A stretch of 64,000 nucleotides of DNA from Heterotrichella gracilis (Eukaryota; Sar; Xanthophyceae; Tribonematales; Xanthonemataceae), in the NCBI GenBank assembly GCA_032358255.1, contig JAULBX010026940.1:186001-250000 (forward strand), read 5' to 3'. Positions 23,986 to 33,483 of the stretch are shown here, piece after piece. The position numbers and the translations under genes were made by a program. How positions within the stretch are numbered: the first letter of the stretch is position 1; each line of letters starts with the position of its first letter. The notes beneath the pieces are model-generated. The model had not been told where the DNA came from. It saw nothing but the letters and a program-made list of their open reading frames with translations, and ran no database searches.

Positions 23986-26900
23986 TTAATCTTTTATTAT
24001 TTTCTTGGTTACCGATCCAATTTTTATAAAATAAATACCTTTTGGCTGGCTGCTCATTTCTATTTCGGTTCTATCTTCCTTAACGATTGCTGAATAAATT
24101 AAAGCACCTAAGGGATTAAAGATCTGTACTCGAGCCTCAGAGTTATTTTCCAGCTCAAATGTTATTTTATTATTAAAAGGATTCGGATAAATATTTATTG
24201 ATTCAATGTCGATGGCATTCAAAAGCCCAAACCCTGCACACGAAGAAACAGATTGAGTTATTGTAGAAACGTTTGAGCAATTATTAAGATCAGTACCAGT
24301 TACGGTATATGTTGTTGTAATAGTTGGGCTAACTACAACTTGAGAACCGTTGGCAGATGTATTCCAGGAGTATGTATTTGCGCCATTTGCAATTAATGAA
24401 CTTGTTTGGCCGACACAGATTACAGCGTTAGTTGCTGTAACGCTTATCGTTGGCAAAGCACTAACTGTAACGCCTGAAATAGCAGGGATTGGAGAAACAC
24501 AACCGAACAAATCAGTTCCTACTACGGAATAACTGGAGTTTGTATTTGGTGTTACTATTGCCGAACCGCCTGAAATCGTATAACTATTAGCGCCACTTGG
24601 GCTTATGGTAAACGAACTGCCCAAACATATTGAACCACTATTAACGCTGATTGTTGGAAGCGCAATAGCAATAACTGAGACGTTTGCTATTGCAAATGAT
24701 TGAGAAATACAACCTGAAGGTCCGAATCCAACAACCGTATAATTAGCACTTGCTGTTGGGCTTACAACTGAATTGCCACCCTCGAATGTATATGAGTTTG
24801 CGCCACCTGGAACTATTGTAAAGGAATTACCCAAACAAATTGATCCGCTATTAACCGTTATCGTTGGTGTAGGGTCAACCGTAACAGTTATAACTATTCG
24901 CGAAAAACTTATAGCACAGGAAAAACTTTCCGCATAAAAACTATAGGTTCCTGCGCTTAAGTTTGCTGGTATATAAACAGATCCCGTAGCCAAGGCGGTC
25001 GTCGAAGTCGGTGTTGCAAACCAATTTACAGTGCTTGTGCTCGTTGCAAATAATGTGGTTGTGTTATTTGAACAAATATTTTGATTAGCAGTTGGAGTAA
25101 CATTAACAGGTAGCGCAGCAAAAGGACAATCAAAAAACTGTACTACGAATCCGTCTGACATACCACCAAATAAAGGCTGATGGCACCCAGATGTTACTAT
25201 AGAAGAGCTTGTTCCTGTTTGAGTATAACCCGTTAGATAAACATTACCCGTTCCATCAGTGCAACAAAACTGACCATAATCATTGCCTGCGCCACCATAA
25301 TATGTGCCCCATTGTCTAACGCCGAAAGAGTTGAAACTTACTAAAAACGCATCGTAACCGCCACCAGAAAATGTTTGGTGACTGCCGTAAGTATCTAAAG
25401 CGCCACTGTTGTTTGAGTTTGTGTTTCCAGCAAAATATATGTTTCCATTTAGATCCGTTGCGCATGAATAGCCCACGTCTCCTGCCGATCCTCCATAATA
25501 TGTTCCCCAAAGCCTGACGCCTGATGGGTTAAACTTTACCAAAAAGCCATCAAACGCTCCAACATTTGTTGTTTGGTGACTACCAGGAGTAGAAATATTA
25601 GTGCTTGAATTAGTATATCCAGCAAGATAAACGTCTCCGTTTATATCTACCACGCTCGAATACCCAACCTCATTTCCAGATCCGCCATAGTAAGTGCCCC
25701 ATTGTCTAACGCCAGCTGAATTAAACTTTACTATAAATGCGTCAAAAAAGGCTCCGCCGTACACCGTTTGATGTGCACCATTTGTTGCAATAACTGTACC
25801 GGTATTGGAATTTGCATAGCCAGTTAAATATGCATTACCAAAAGCATCGGTTGAGCAGGAATATCCCTGATCATCGCCGCTTCCACCGTAATAAGTTCCC
25901 CACTGCCTAACACCAGCCGAATTAAATTTTACCAGAAATGCATCTAAAAAACCACCACCGTTTGTTGTCTGGTGGCTACCCGTAGAAGCTATGTTAGTCC
26001 CATTATTTGTATCACTGTAGCCAGCCATATAAACATTATCATTCATATCGCAAACACAACTGAAGCCTCTGTCATCGCCAGCGCCGCCATAAAAAGTTCC
26101 CCATAGTCTGACTCCAGCGGAGTTAAACTTTACTAAAAAAGCATCATGTGATATTCCGCCACCATAGGCAGGTTGATGACTGCCAGGCGTTGCTATTACA
26201 GAACTTGCATATTTCGTAATTCCGCAAATATAGATGTTTCCACCTGAATCTGTGCAGCAACAATATGCGAGAGCACCATTTGAAGCGCCATAATAAGTGC
26301 CCCATTGTCTAATTCCTGCAGAATTAAACTTTACCAGAAAAGCATTGTAAACCATTCCTGCACTTCCCCCTAGAGTCGATTGATGACTCCCAACAGTTGC
26401 AATATTGTTTAAAGAGTTTGAGGATGTATAACCTGCAATAAAGATGTTGCCAGAAGCATCCGTTGCACAAGAATACGCAAAATCATCATCGATATCTCCA
26501 TAATAACTTCCCCAAGCACGCACAACTGGATCAATGGTAAATGGTAAGTTTGAATTTATATCCTCTATATAAAAGCTAATTATATTATTATTTATTTTCC
26601 ATTTAGCATTTAATGATTTTCCGTTTTGAATAACCAAAGGCGCCTGCTCTGTAAGCGCGCCTAAAGGAGTGTGTATTACTAATTCTCCATTATCATCCAC
26701 GTTTATCGATTCGGCACCTTTTACTTCAAATTTAATTTGTTTATAATCAGCGCCAGCAGAAATTAAATAGTCATATTTTAAATGTCCGTCTTTTTGATAC
26801 CATTTAAGATCAACACCAGAATAAATTTGCTGATAAACAACCTCTTCGAACGAACCAACATTCAGCGCACCGTTGGCACATTGTTCTAAATAGTAATTAT

Positions 26901-27300
26901 TATAATCTTTAACAAGTTTGTTTTTTAAAATTAAAGGCTCGTGATTTATGTTCAACCAATTTATATCAATTCTATAGACGGACTTTTGTTTAGGTAATTT
27001 TACTGAAGCCTCTTGGCTATATTTTTTAAAAGGATTTTCTGTCTCCCAACTATCAACCCTACTTAATTGATAAGAAATACCAGACTTTTTTAAATGAAAT
27101 GTTAAATTGTTGTCAGAGCCACTAAACAAAACATCAGGTCGCAGATTAAAATTCTGATCACTTATCTGTCCTTTATTTTCCGTAAAGGAAATAATTGCCT
27201 TTGTTCTAGGAAAAAAAGCCGGAGAGGGGTTTACCGCATTCAAACCAAAAACAATATTTAAAAAGCAAGTTAGCAATAAGAGCCTATAGGAGAGATTCAT
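23986..27300 (-). CDS. SBBP-repeat cell-surface protein with T9SS sorting domain
   Basis: The 1104-residue secreted protein has a signal peptide, a 250-residue N-terminal domain (PFFPRTKAIISFTENKGQI type, common in SBBP proteins), then seven beta-propeller-like SBBP units. Each unit is about 60 residues with DAFLVKFNSAGVRQWGTYYG and a DxxGNxYxxGYT strand. Three or four Ig/PKD-like segments follow (SICLGNSFTI repeated, TYTVTGTDLNNCS). The last 75 residues are a type A sorting domain (NIYPNPFNNKITF, GIYFIKI). It should be exported by the type IX system and attached to the surface or released. The binding target is unknown. Confidence 0.92.
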   Translation of the reverse strand: MNLSYRLLLLTCFLNIVFGLNAVNPSPAFFPRTKAIISFTENKGQISDQNFNLRPDVLFSGSDNNLTFHLKKSGISYQLSRVDSWETENPFKKYSQEASVKLPKQKSVYRIDINWLNINHEPLILKNKLVKDYNNYYLEQCANGALNVGSFEEVVYQQIYSGVDLKWYQKDGHLKYDYLISAGADYKQIKFEVKGAESINVDDNGELVIHTPLGALTEQAPLVIQNGKSLNAKWKINNNIISFYIEDINSNLPFTIDPVVRAWGSYYGDIDDDFAYSCATDASGNIFIAGYTSSNSLNNIATVGSHQSTLGGSAGMVYNAFLVKFNSAGIRQWGTYYGASNGALAYCCCTDSGGNIYICGITKYASSVIATPGSHQPAYGGGISHDAFLVKFNSAGVRLWGTFYGGAGDDRGFSCVCDMNDNVYMAGYSDTNNGTNIASTGSHQTTNGGGFLDAFLVKFNSAGVRQWGTYYGGSGDDQGYSCSTDAFGNAYLTGYANSNTGTVIATNGAHQTVYGGAFFDAFIVKFNSAGVRQWGTYYGGSGNEVGYSSVVDINGDVYLAGYTNSSTNISTPGSHQTTNVGAFDGFLVKFNPSGVRLWGTYYGGSAGDVGYSCATDLNGNIYFAGNTNSNNSGALDTYGSHQTFSGGGYDAFLVSFNSFGVRQWGTYYGGAGNDYGQFCCTDGTGNVYLTGYTQTGTSSSIVTSGCHQPLFGGMSDGFVVQFFDCPFAALPVNVTPTANQNICSNNTTTLFATSTSTVNWFATPTSTTALATGSVYIPANLSAGTYSFYAESFSCAISFSRIVITVTVDPTPTITVNSGSICLGNSFTIVPGGANSYTFEGGNSVVSPTASANYTVVGFGPSGCISQSFAIANVSVIAIALPTISVNSGSICLGSSFTISPSGANSYTISGGSAIVTPNTNSSYSVVGTDLFGCVSPIPAISGVTVSALPTISVTATNAVICVGQTSSLIANGANTYSWNTSANGSQVVVSPTITTTYTVTGTDLNNCSNVSTITQSVSSCAGFGLLNAIDIESINIYPNPFNNKITFELENNSEARVQIFNPLGALIYSAIVKEDRTEIEMSSQPKGIYFIKIGSVTKKIIKD

Positions 27301-27335
27301 GGAGATAAATTTGTTTAATTGTGAAACTAGAATAA

Positions 27336-29390
27336 TTACTTGTTGTAAACTTTAAAAACAACCCTCCTGTTTTGAAGGTGCATGTAGTTATCGCACTCTT
27401 TACTCTTGTCACAATCATTAACAAGATCGCGAGCGCCTTTTCCTTTTGTGAATTTTAATTGTGAGGTTTTTACTTTTGCTTTAGCTAGGTAATTTTTTAC
27501 AGTTTTAGCACGTTGCGCAGAGAGCGCTCTGTTGTGATCTTCCGTTCCCCTTGAATCGGTGTAGCCAATAATCTCCACTTTTAGGCTCGGATATTTTTTT
27601 AATACTTCGTTGTTTGTTTTTAAGATCTCTTCGGCATCTTCTCTTAAGTTACTTTTATCAAAATCAAAAAGAATAGGAGCGGTGTTAAAACCAATTGCCG
27701 CTAATTGTTCGTTGCTTAATTCTCCTTTTAATTTGCTGAGGTCAACAGCTGTTACAACAGTTGATTTAACCACAGCTGCAGTAGTTGTATCAACAGGTAT
27801 TTTTAATTTATCAAATTTAACTTCAATGCTGTTGCATGAAACAATAGGGGATAAACAGGTATCGCAATAAGCAACAACTTTTGAATGAACAGTATAAATT
27901 CCTTGTTGTTTATAATCGTAATCAAATGTTGCGCTTTGTTCATCAATGTTAAGATCATTCACTCTCCATGCATAAGAAAGCACTTTGTAATTTTCGGGAA
28001 CCTTTACCTCAACTTTGTTTTTAAGATCGTCTGGCTTATCGTCATTAATATTAAGCGCGAACAAATTTGTTTTTTCTGTTGGACACTCTGTATTTAAATT
28101 ATCAAGATAATTTATTTTGTATATATCCATGTCGCCATAACCACCATTGCGTGATGACGAAAAGTAAGCAACGGTTTGTTTGCTATCCTTCACAAAAAAA
28201 ATGTCGTGCCCCGATGAGTTTATTGGTTGACCAAGATTTTCAGGCTTTGACCATTTTCCGTCTACCAAATCGCTTTTGTAAATATCAAAATTGCCATAAC
28301 CTTCGTGCCCCTTACTTGCAAAATACATGGTCTTGCCATCGTCGGAAATAAAAGGAGCATCTTCATCAAATTCTGTATTTATTGGCGCGCCAATGTTTAC
28401 CGGCTTGCTCCACTCGCCGTCTTTAATTTTTGTTGCACTGTAAATATCTATGCCGCCAAGTCCTCCATCGGCCTCGCTGGTAAAATAAAGTGTGCCGCCA
28501 TCTTTTGTAACGAAAGCGTGATCCTGATAAAAATCGAAATTAATTGTTTGCAATAATTTTTTTGGTTTTTTGGAAGCGCGTTCATCCATGTTGATCTCAT
28601 AAATTTTATTGTCGCGAAATGTAAAGAGTATTTTACCGTCGGGACTCATAGACACAACTGATTCATGTTTTTTCAAGTAATGCGATCTCATTAATTGGTC
28701 GGGAAGCGTATATCGCCTTGGTGTATTAAAACCTCCGTTTTCAATTTTTGAAATATACATGCTCTCAAAATATTTTCCGTCTAAATAACTTAATTGCTCT
28801 TTTTTATTATCTTGTCTTCGCGAAGTAAATATCAATTCGTTTTGCGGCGTTAATACCGGAACATATTCCGGCATGTCTGTATTAATAGTTTTGCCCGCAT
28901 TAATAATATACCAATTTGTTGGCGGTGTATACGAGCGGTGTGCAATTGCATACCGACAATCTTCTTTTCTTTTTTGTACGTCTTTTGAAAAATCAAACTC
29001 TTCTTCAAGATCTTCATAACCATTCAGACGGTCAAAAAATCCAATCGCTTTTTCATATTGGCCACTATGCTGGTAACATTTGGCCAGCGAATACATCAAC
29101 TGTATCAGTGTATCGTTTTTTGTGATGTTATATGCTTTTTCGAGATACGGTAAGGCGCTTGAATAATTATCCAACAGTTCAGAGAACAATAATCCAATAC
29201 CAACGTTTGCTTTAAAATGATCGGGATTTTTTTCGATGGCCTTTAAGTAAAGCGATTTGGCTTCTCTTAAATTACCTTTCTCTAATTGACGCAAAGCCTG
29301 GCGAACATATTTATCTTCTGGAGTAAAGGATAAAAAAAGAAATGCTGCCAAAAAAATGAAAATATATTTTGCGTATTTAAGGTTTTGCAT
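27336..29390 (-). CDS. OmpA family protein with TPR and PD40 repeats
   Basis: The 684-residue envelope protein begins with a signal sequence (FIFLAAFLFLSFTPED), then TPR helices (about residues 28-140), WD40-like PD40 blades (TLYFTSEADGGLGGIDIYSA, TMYFASKGHEGYGNFDIYKS; about 170-430), a PKD-like segment (LSYAWRVNDLN), and a C-terminal OmpA domain that binds peptidoglycan (FDFDKSNLREDAEEIL, GYTDSRGTEDHNRALSAQRA). The layout resembles PorE of the type IX system but lacks the carboxypeptidase-regulatory domain. The gene follows the EnvC-like gene on the same strand and precedes the SBBP gene by 35 bases. Confidence 0.9.
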   Translation of the reverse strand: MQNLKYAKYIFIFLAAFLFLSFTPEDKYVRQALRQLEKGNLREAKSLYLKAIEKNPDHFKANVGIGLLFSELLDNYSSALPYLEKAYNITKNDTLIQLMYSLAKCYQHSGQYEKAIGFFDRLNGYEDLEEEFDFSKDVQKRKEDCRYAIAHRSYTPPTNWYIINAGKTINTDMPEYVPVLTPQNELIFTSRRQDNKKEQLSYLDGKYFESMYISKIENGGFNTPRRYTLPDQLMRSHYLKKHESVVSMSPDGKILFTFRDNKIYEINMDERASKKPKKLLQTINFDFYQDHAFVTKDGGTLYFTSEADGGLGGIDIYSATKIKDGEWSKPVNIGAPINTEFDEDAPFISDDGKTMYFASKGHEGYGNFDIYKSDLVDGKWSKPENLGQPINSSGHDIFFVKDSKQTVAYFSSSRNGGYGDMDIYKINYLDNLNTECPTEKTNLFALNINDDKPDDLKNKVEVKVPENYKVLSYAWRVNDLNIDEQSATFDYDYKQQGIYTVHSKVVAYCDTCLSPIVSCNSIEVKFDKLKIPVDTTTAAVVKSTVVTAVDLSKLKGELSNEQLAAIGFNTAPILFDFDKSNLREDAEEILKTNNEVLKKYPSLKVEIIGYTDSRGTEDHNRALSAQRAKTVKNYLAKAKVKTSQLKFTKGKGARDLVNDCDKSKECDNYMHLQNRRVVFKVYNK

Positions 29391-29467
29391 TGTATAACTA
29401 AATTACTAAGATCTTAAGCAAGAGCAAAGGATAATATGATATTTAACAGTCTGTAATTGTTAAAGTG

Positions 29468-30856
29468 CTAGTGAGCATTATATAGCCAACCGCTTGGGTC
29501 CATTGTTTTCTGGCCTTTCCAGATCTGCAGGTTCATGGATGTTTTGCCCTCATCCTCATCGTGCGCAACCGTTCCTATGACCTGTTTAACACTTACCTTT
29601 TGCCCTGTTTTTACAGTTACATCCGTAAGGTTACTATAAACACTTAAATACTCGCCGTGGCGAATAATAACTAATTTACCACCCGTTGGTGATACCGCAA
29701 TACCAGTTACCTCGCCGTCGAAAACAGCTCTTGCTTGTGTTCCTTTAGTAGCGCAGATCTCTACCCCGTTATTGAACATCATAAAGCCTTTAATGGCAGG
29801 GTGCTCGTGTTCACCATAAGTTTCACAAATAACACCCTTACCTACCGGCCAAGGCAATTTACCGCGGTTGTTAGAAAAATCGGCGCTCAAAGCTTCTGTT
29901 TCTTCTGTTAAAGCCGGCATAAATAAATTTTCCTTTTTTTCTTTTTCAGGTTTAAGGTCAGCAACTACAACTTTTTCTTTTGGCGTTTTTTCTTTCGGTA
30001 CTTTTGTTTTATTTTCTTTTGCTTCTTTTTCTTCCTTAGCTTTTTTAGCGGCAATAGCAGCTTCTTCTGCTTTTCTTGATTCTTCTAACTTGCGTTTTAT
30101 CTCAGCTTCAATTAAGCGTTTAATGGCCAATTGTAATTCAACCGCATCTTGTTTCTTTTTATCTAAATCAACTTTTAATTCTTTTTCTTTCTTTTGCAAT
30201 TCGGTTAACACCTGCTCTTGTTCTTGCTTTTCGCTGCTGAGGTTTTCTTTTTCGACTTCTTCGTTACCCAACAAGAGATTTTTTTCGTGACGCTGGTCTT
30301 TCAGTTCTTTTAATTTTGCTATTAAATTAGTTTGTGTAGCAATAATTTCTACGGCTTGTTTTTTTCTGAATTCAGAGTATTGCTGCATGTATTTTAAACG
30401 CGCGTATGCCTGATTAAAATTATCGGCAGCAAAAACAAACATTATTTTACTGTAAGCGTCCTGGTTGCGTTGTGCAAAAATGATCATGCGCGCGTAATCA
30501 CCTTTTAGTTTTTCTAAATTGGTTTTAAGTTGTGTTGCTTGCTTTTCGTTTTCTTTAATGTCGCGATTCAATTCCTGAATCTCGGCATTAATTGTATTAA
30601 TAAGATCCTGGCGTTTCTCCAGTTTCATATTAATGTTTACCAAAGCACCAATAGATGATTTTTTGTTGGCTTTGGTTTCGCTCAACATAGAATTGATCTC
30701 GTTGATCTCGTCGTTGATCTTTTTCTTTTTGTTCTCGAGATCTTTTTTAGAATTTTTTGAACCCGTTTGCGAATAAAAAGAGGGGATTAATACAATAGAA
30801 AATAAAAGCGCAAAAATAAGCGACAGTTTATTTCTTTTGTATTTGCAATGGTTCAT
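29468..30856 (-). CDS. EnvC-like murein hydrolase activator with degenerate LytM domain
   Basis: The 462-residue protein has a signal peptide, long coiled coils (about residues 30-255), a lysine/glutamate-rich linker and a C-terminal M23/LytM domain (about 335-460). The metal site is not conserved: the expected HxxxD is replaced in NNGVEICATKG and the HxH position reads RHGEYLSVYSNL with only part retained. This is how EnvC and its relatives look; they activate amidases instead of cutting peptidoglycan. Its start overlaps the DUF4292 gene by 29 bases. The gene order with the nucleotidyltransferase, TPR and DUF4292 genes is familiar from other Bacteroidota. Confidence 0.85.
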   Translation of the reverse strand: MNHCKYKRNKLSLIFALLFSIVLIPSFYSQTGSKNSKKDLENKKKKINDEINEINSMLSETKANKKSSIGALVNINMKLEKRQDLINTINAEIQELNRDIKENEKQATQLKTNLEKLKGDYARMIIFAQRNQDAYSKIMFVFAADNFNQAYARLKYMQQYSEFRKKQAVEIIATQTNLIAKLKELKDQRHEKNLLLGNEEVEKENLSSEKQEQEQVLTELQKKEKELKVDLDKKKQDAVELQLAIKRLIEAEIKRKLEESRKAEEAAIAAKKAKEEKEAKENKTKVPKEKTPKEKVVVADLKPEKEKKENLFMPALTEETEALSADFSNNRGKLPWPVGKGVICETYGEHEHPAIKGFMMFNNGVEICATKGTQARAVFDGEVTGIAVSPTGGKLVIIRHGEYLSVYSNLTDVTVKTGQKVSVKQVIGTVAHDEDEGKTSMNLQIWKGQKTMDPSGWLYNAH

Positions 30857-31718
30857 ATTTGGACGGTATATTTAAGCTAAGTTTTTGAGGTGTATTTTTC
30901 TCTATGCGAACATAGTCAATTTTAACGTTGGCTTTTTTCTCTGCCACTATATCAATATCAACATGGTATGGTGCATAAACACTGTCTTTTTGAGTAAAAT
31001 TTTTATAATTGGCTATAAAAGTGCGGTTAGTTGCCGGATCTGAGAATTCATTTTTAATGATCTTATAATTATCGGGGTTTAATGTAAGTATCTGCAAGGC
31101 CTTTTTAAGGCCATTATCGCCCTGCTGTAAGCGCTTTAGCCTGCGTTTTCTTTCGGTGCTAAGTAAATAATGACAATTTTGTCTATCGGTTACAGGTTTT
31201 AACTTTAAATCGTCATCTTCATAGAATTCGGCAGAGTTTCCGAACAAAACAGCCTGCAATACGTTAAAATCCAGGTCAGCATTTAACATATCGTTGATGT
31301 AATTAAAATCGCCTCTAAAATAATTCTTTTGAATGTAGTTGACCATCTTTACCGAATCTTTAGTAATTAGGACCTTTGCAACCTGCAAGCCTAAAAGGTA
31401 TTGTATGGTAATAAGCATAGCGCTATCCTTTCGGATATTTACTTTGATATCAAAGCTTTCTTCTTTCCCGTCAATAAGCGTTTCTACGTTTGCTTTTGCA
31501 GTAACCCAAGTAAAACTAAATTCATTTTCTTTTACATGACGACTGAGTGTTTTGGCGCTTTTAAAATCTAATCTGCAGCGACCCACCAAAGTATCCAACA
31601 CTATTGGTTCACCTTGCGTGCGCTGGATCTTCTTTTTGTGTTTACAGGAAACTGAGAACAAACACAGCAGCAGGAGAGCGAAAGAAAAATATTTTATTGC
31701 CGAGGCCTGCTTAGTCAT
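30828..31718 (-). CDS. DUF4292 lipoprotein
   Basis: The 296-residue protein has a lipobox (LLLCLFSVSC near residue 25) and the DUF4292 body (SFTWVTAKANVE, ILITIQYLLGLQVAKVLITKD). The fold is expected to be LolA/LolB-like, which suggests handling of lipids or lipoproteins in the periplasm, but this is inference. It overlaps both neighbours, by 8 bases upstream and 29 downstream, so all are made from one mRNA. Confidence 0.85.
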   Translation of the reverse strand: MTKQASAIKYFSFALLLLCLFSVSCKHKKKIQRTQGEPIVLDTLVGRCRLDFKSAKTLSRHVKENEFSFTWVTAKANVETLIDGKEESFDIKVNIRKDSAMLITIQYLLGLQVAKVLITKDSVKMVNYIQKNYFRGDFNYINDMLNADLDFNVLQAVLFGNSAEFYEDDDLKLKPVTDRQNCHYLLSTERKRRLKRLQQGDNGLKKALQILTLNPDNYKIIKNEFSDPATNRTFIANYKNFTQKDSVYAPYHVDIDIVAEKKANVKIDYVRIEKNTPQKLSLNIPSKYEPLQIQKK

Positions 31719-33483
31719 TTAATTTTTTCAATTTTAATTTCGTCAATAAAGCCTCTGAGCTTCCGCCGGCTTGTCTTGCCAATGTCCATTGCGCAAAAGC
31801 CTCATCTGTTTTATTTAATTTGTATAAAACATCACCATAATGCTCTAAAATATCTGCTTTTGGCGGACCCATTTTGGCTGCACTTGAAAGCCACTCTTCC
31901 GCTTCTTTATATTTTTTTTGTTGATACAGGATCCAACCATAAGTATCCATATAATTACGGTTATCGTGTACTAACTCATTTGCTTTGCGAGAAAGTTTTT
32001 CTGCTTTATCAAGGCTTTCGTTTCGTAATGACAAGTAATAAGCATAATTGTTTAAAACATAAGTATTATCTGCATCAATTTTTAAAGCATCATCAAAGGC
32101 TTTATCAGATTTAGGATAATCTTTCGCATAAAAATAGGCGTCGCCTAAGTTGGTATAAAAATCCATCATCAGCGCTTTATTTTCTGTAACAAATTCTAAA
32201 CCATCTTTTAAAGACTGCGCGGCTTTTTGATGATTTTTCATTTGCATATTAGCAACGCCGTTAAAAAAATAAGGAATGGCCTGGCTCGGAAAAAGTTCAA
32301 TTGCTTTTGCGCTATGGTGTTCTAAAGAATCATACTGTTTTAGTTCACTATCAGTAAACAATAACTGGCTCCAGATCCTGTAATCGATCGACTCGTTAAT
32401 AGCGGCTTTGTAATAATAGTTACAGGCTTCTTTAAGTTTACCACCTAATAATAAAAAATCTGCATAAACTTCATTTCCTCTTGCTTCTTTTGGATGCACT
32501 TTCACTAATAGTTCACACAATTCAACCCCGCGTGAGTAAAAATTTGACTCAGGCATTTTTTCCGCTCTTGCCAAATAATATCTGGCAGCGTCTATTTTAT
32601 AATCTACTTCAAGGTCTGGATTTTGAAATGCTTTTTTTAAACAATCAAAAGCCTCGTCGTTTTTTCCTTGCGCGCTATAATAATCGTGTAGCGCCAGATT
32701 AATAGAAGGATTGTTCGGATCGATCGTTAGGATCCTATCGTACATTTCTTTTGCCTTATCTAATTTATTTTGTTCAATATAAAAATCGGCGAGGTAAGCA
32801 TAATATCTTGGCTCAGTCTTATTAGAATTTGATAACCTTAAAAGCTCTTCTTCTGTTTCTTTATATTTTTTCTGACTTTTTAAAAGCTTTATCTTGTTTA
32901 ATGTTATTTGTTCATTGATGCCGTAAGTAAGTTCCAGCTCATCATAAATTTTATAAGACTTATCATATTCGCCAATAATAGAATATTCAATGGCCAGGTC
33001 TTCTTTAAATTCTGATTTTCCAGGAAAATTTTTTACCAGCTGTTCTCTTAATTTAATAGATTGATTAAATTGTTTAATAGACGCGTAACACTCTATAAGC
33101 AACAGTTGGTACCACTCATTTTTTGGATTGGCTTCAGCGCAGGCTTTAGCGTTTTGTATAGCAAGTTCATAAGCACCTAAGAGTTTGTATGTTTTCCCTA
33201 ATTCGTATCTAAGAGGAATATTGTTTGGATCTATTTTTTTACACTCAGTAAATAAACGCAACGCCTCCTGTAAGTTTTGTTTTTGTGGTTGCAAGGCCGC
33301 ACAGCCATCAATAAAAAAACTTGTAAACTTTACCTCATTTGCCTGTGCGCTTTGTTTTGTTGGATCGCCAAAATCTTTAAAACTTGGCGTAGAAGCTGTT
33401 TGTTTTTTGCTTTTGCAAGAAACAACTGTACCCAAAGCGGAAACCGTTAGTACTAAAAAAAAATATTTTATGGGCTTAGACAA
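31711..33483 (-). CDS. TPR-repeat lipoprotein
   Basis: The 590-residue protein has a lipoprotein signal (LTVSALGTVVSC, Cys near residue 23) and then TPR helices along nearly its whole length (for example KLDKAKEMYDRILTIDPNN near 245 and YPKSDKAFDDALKIDADN near 455). It is probably a periplasmic scaffold attached to a membrane. It overlaps the nucleotidyltransferase gene upstream and the DUF4292 gene downstream by 8 bases each. Its partners are unknown, though the operon points to envelope assembly. Confidence 0.88.
   Translation of the reverse strand: MSKPIKYFFLVLTVSALGTVVSCKSKKQTASTPSFKDFGDPTKQSAQANEVKFTSFFIDGCAALQPQKQNLQEALRLFTECKKIDPNNIPLRYELGKTYKLLGAYELAIQNAKACAEANPKNEWYQLLLIECYASIKQFNQSIKLREQLVKNFPGKSEFKEDLAIEYSIIGEYDKSYKIYDELELTYGINEQITLNKIKLLKSQKKYKETEEELLRLSNSNKTEPRYYAYLADFYIEQNKLDKAKEMYDRILTIDPNNPSINLALHDYYSAQGKNDEAFDCLKKAFQNPDLEVDYKIDAARYYLARAEKMPESNFYSRGVELCELLVKVHPKEARGNEVYADFLLLGGKLKEACNYYYKAAINESIDYRIWSQLLFTDSELKQYDSLEHHSAKAIELFPSQAIPYFFNGVANMQMKNHQKAAQSLKDGLEFVTENKALMMDFYTNLGDAYFYAKDYPKSDKAFDDALKIDADNTYVLNNYAYYLSLRNESLDKAEKLSRKANELVHDNRNYMDTYGWILYQQKKYKEAEEWLSSAAKMGPPKADILEHYGDVLYKLNKTDEAFAQWTLARQAGGSSEALLTKLKLKKLND

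Noticed and set aside
24000-27300. Repeats in the SBBP gene as a possible CRISPR-like array
   Set aside because: Units of about 180-200 bases are divergent, in frame and coding; there are no short exact repeats with unique spacers and no cas genes.
29868-30290. Plus-strand open frame of 140 residues opposite the EnvC-like gene
   Set aside because: It mirrors the Lys/Glu-rich coiled coil on the other strand, giving a Ser/Phe-rich translation with no domain pattern.
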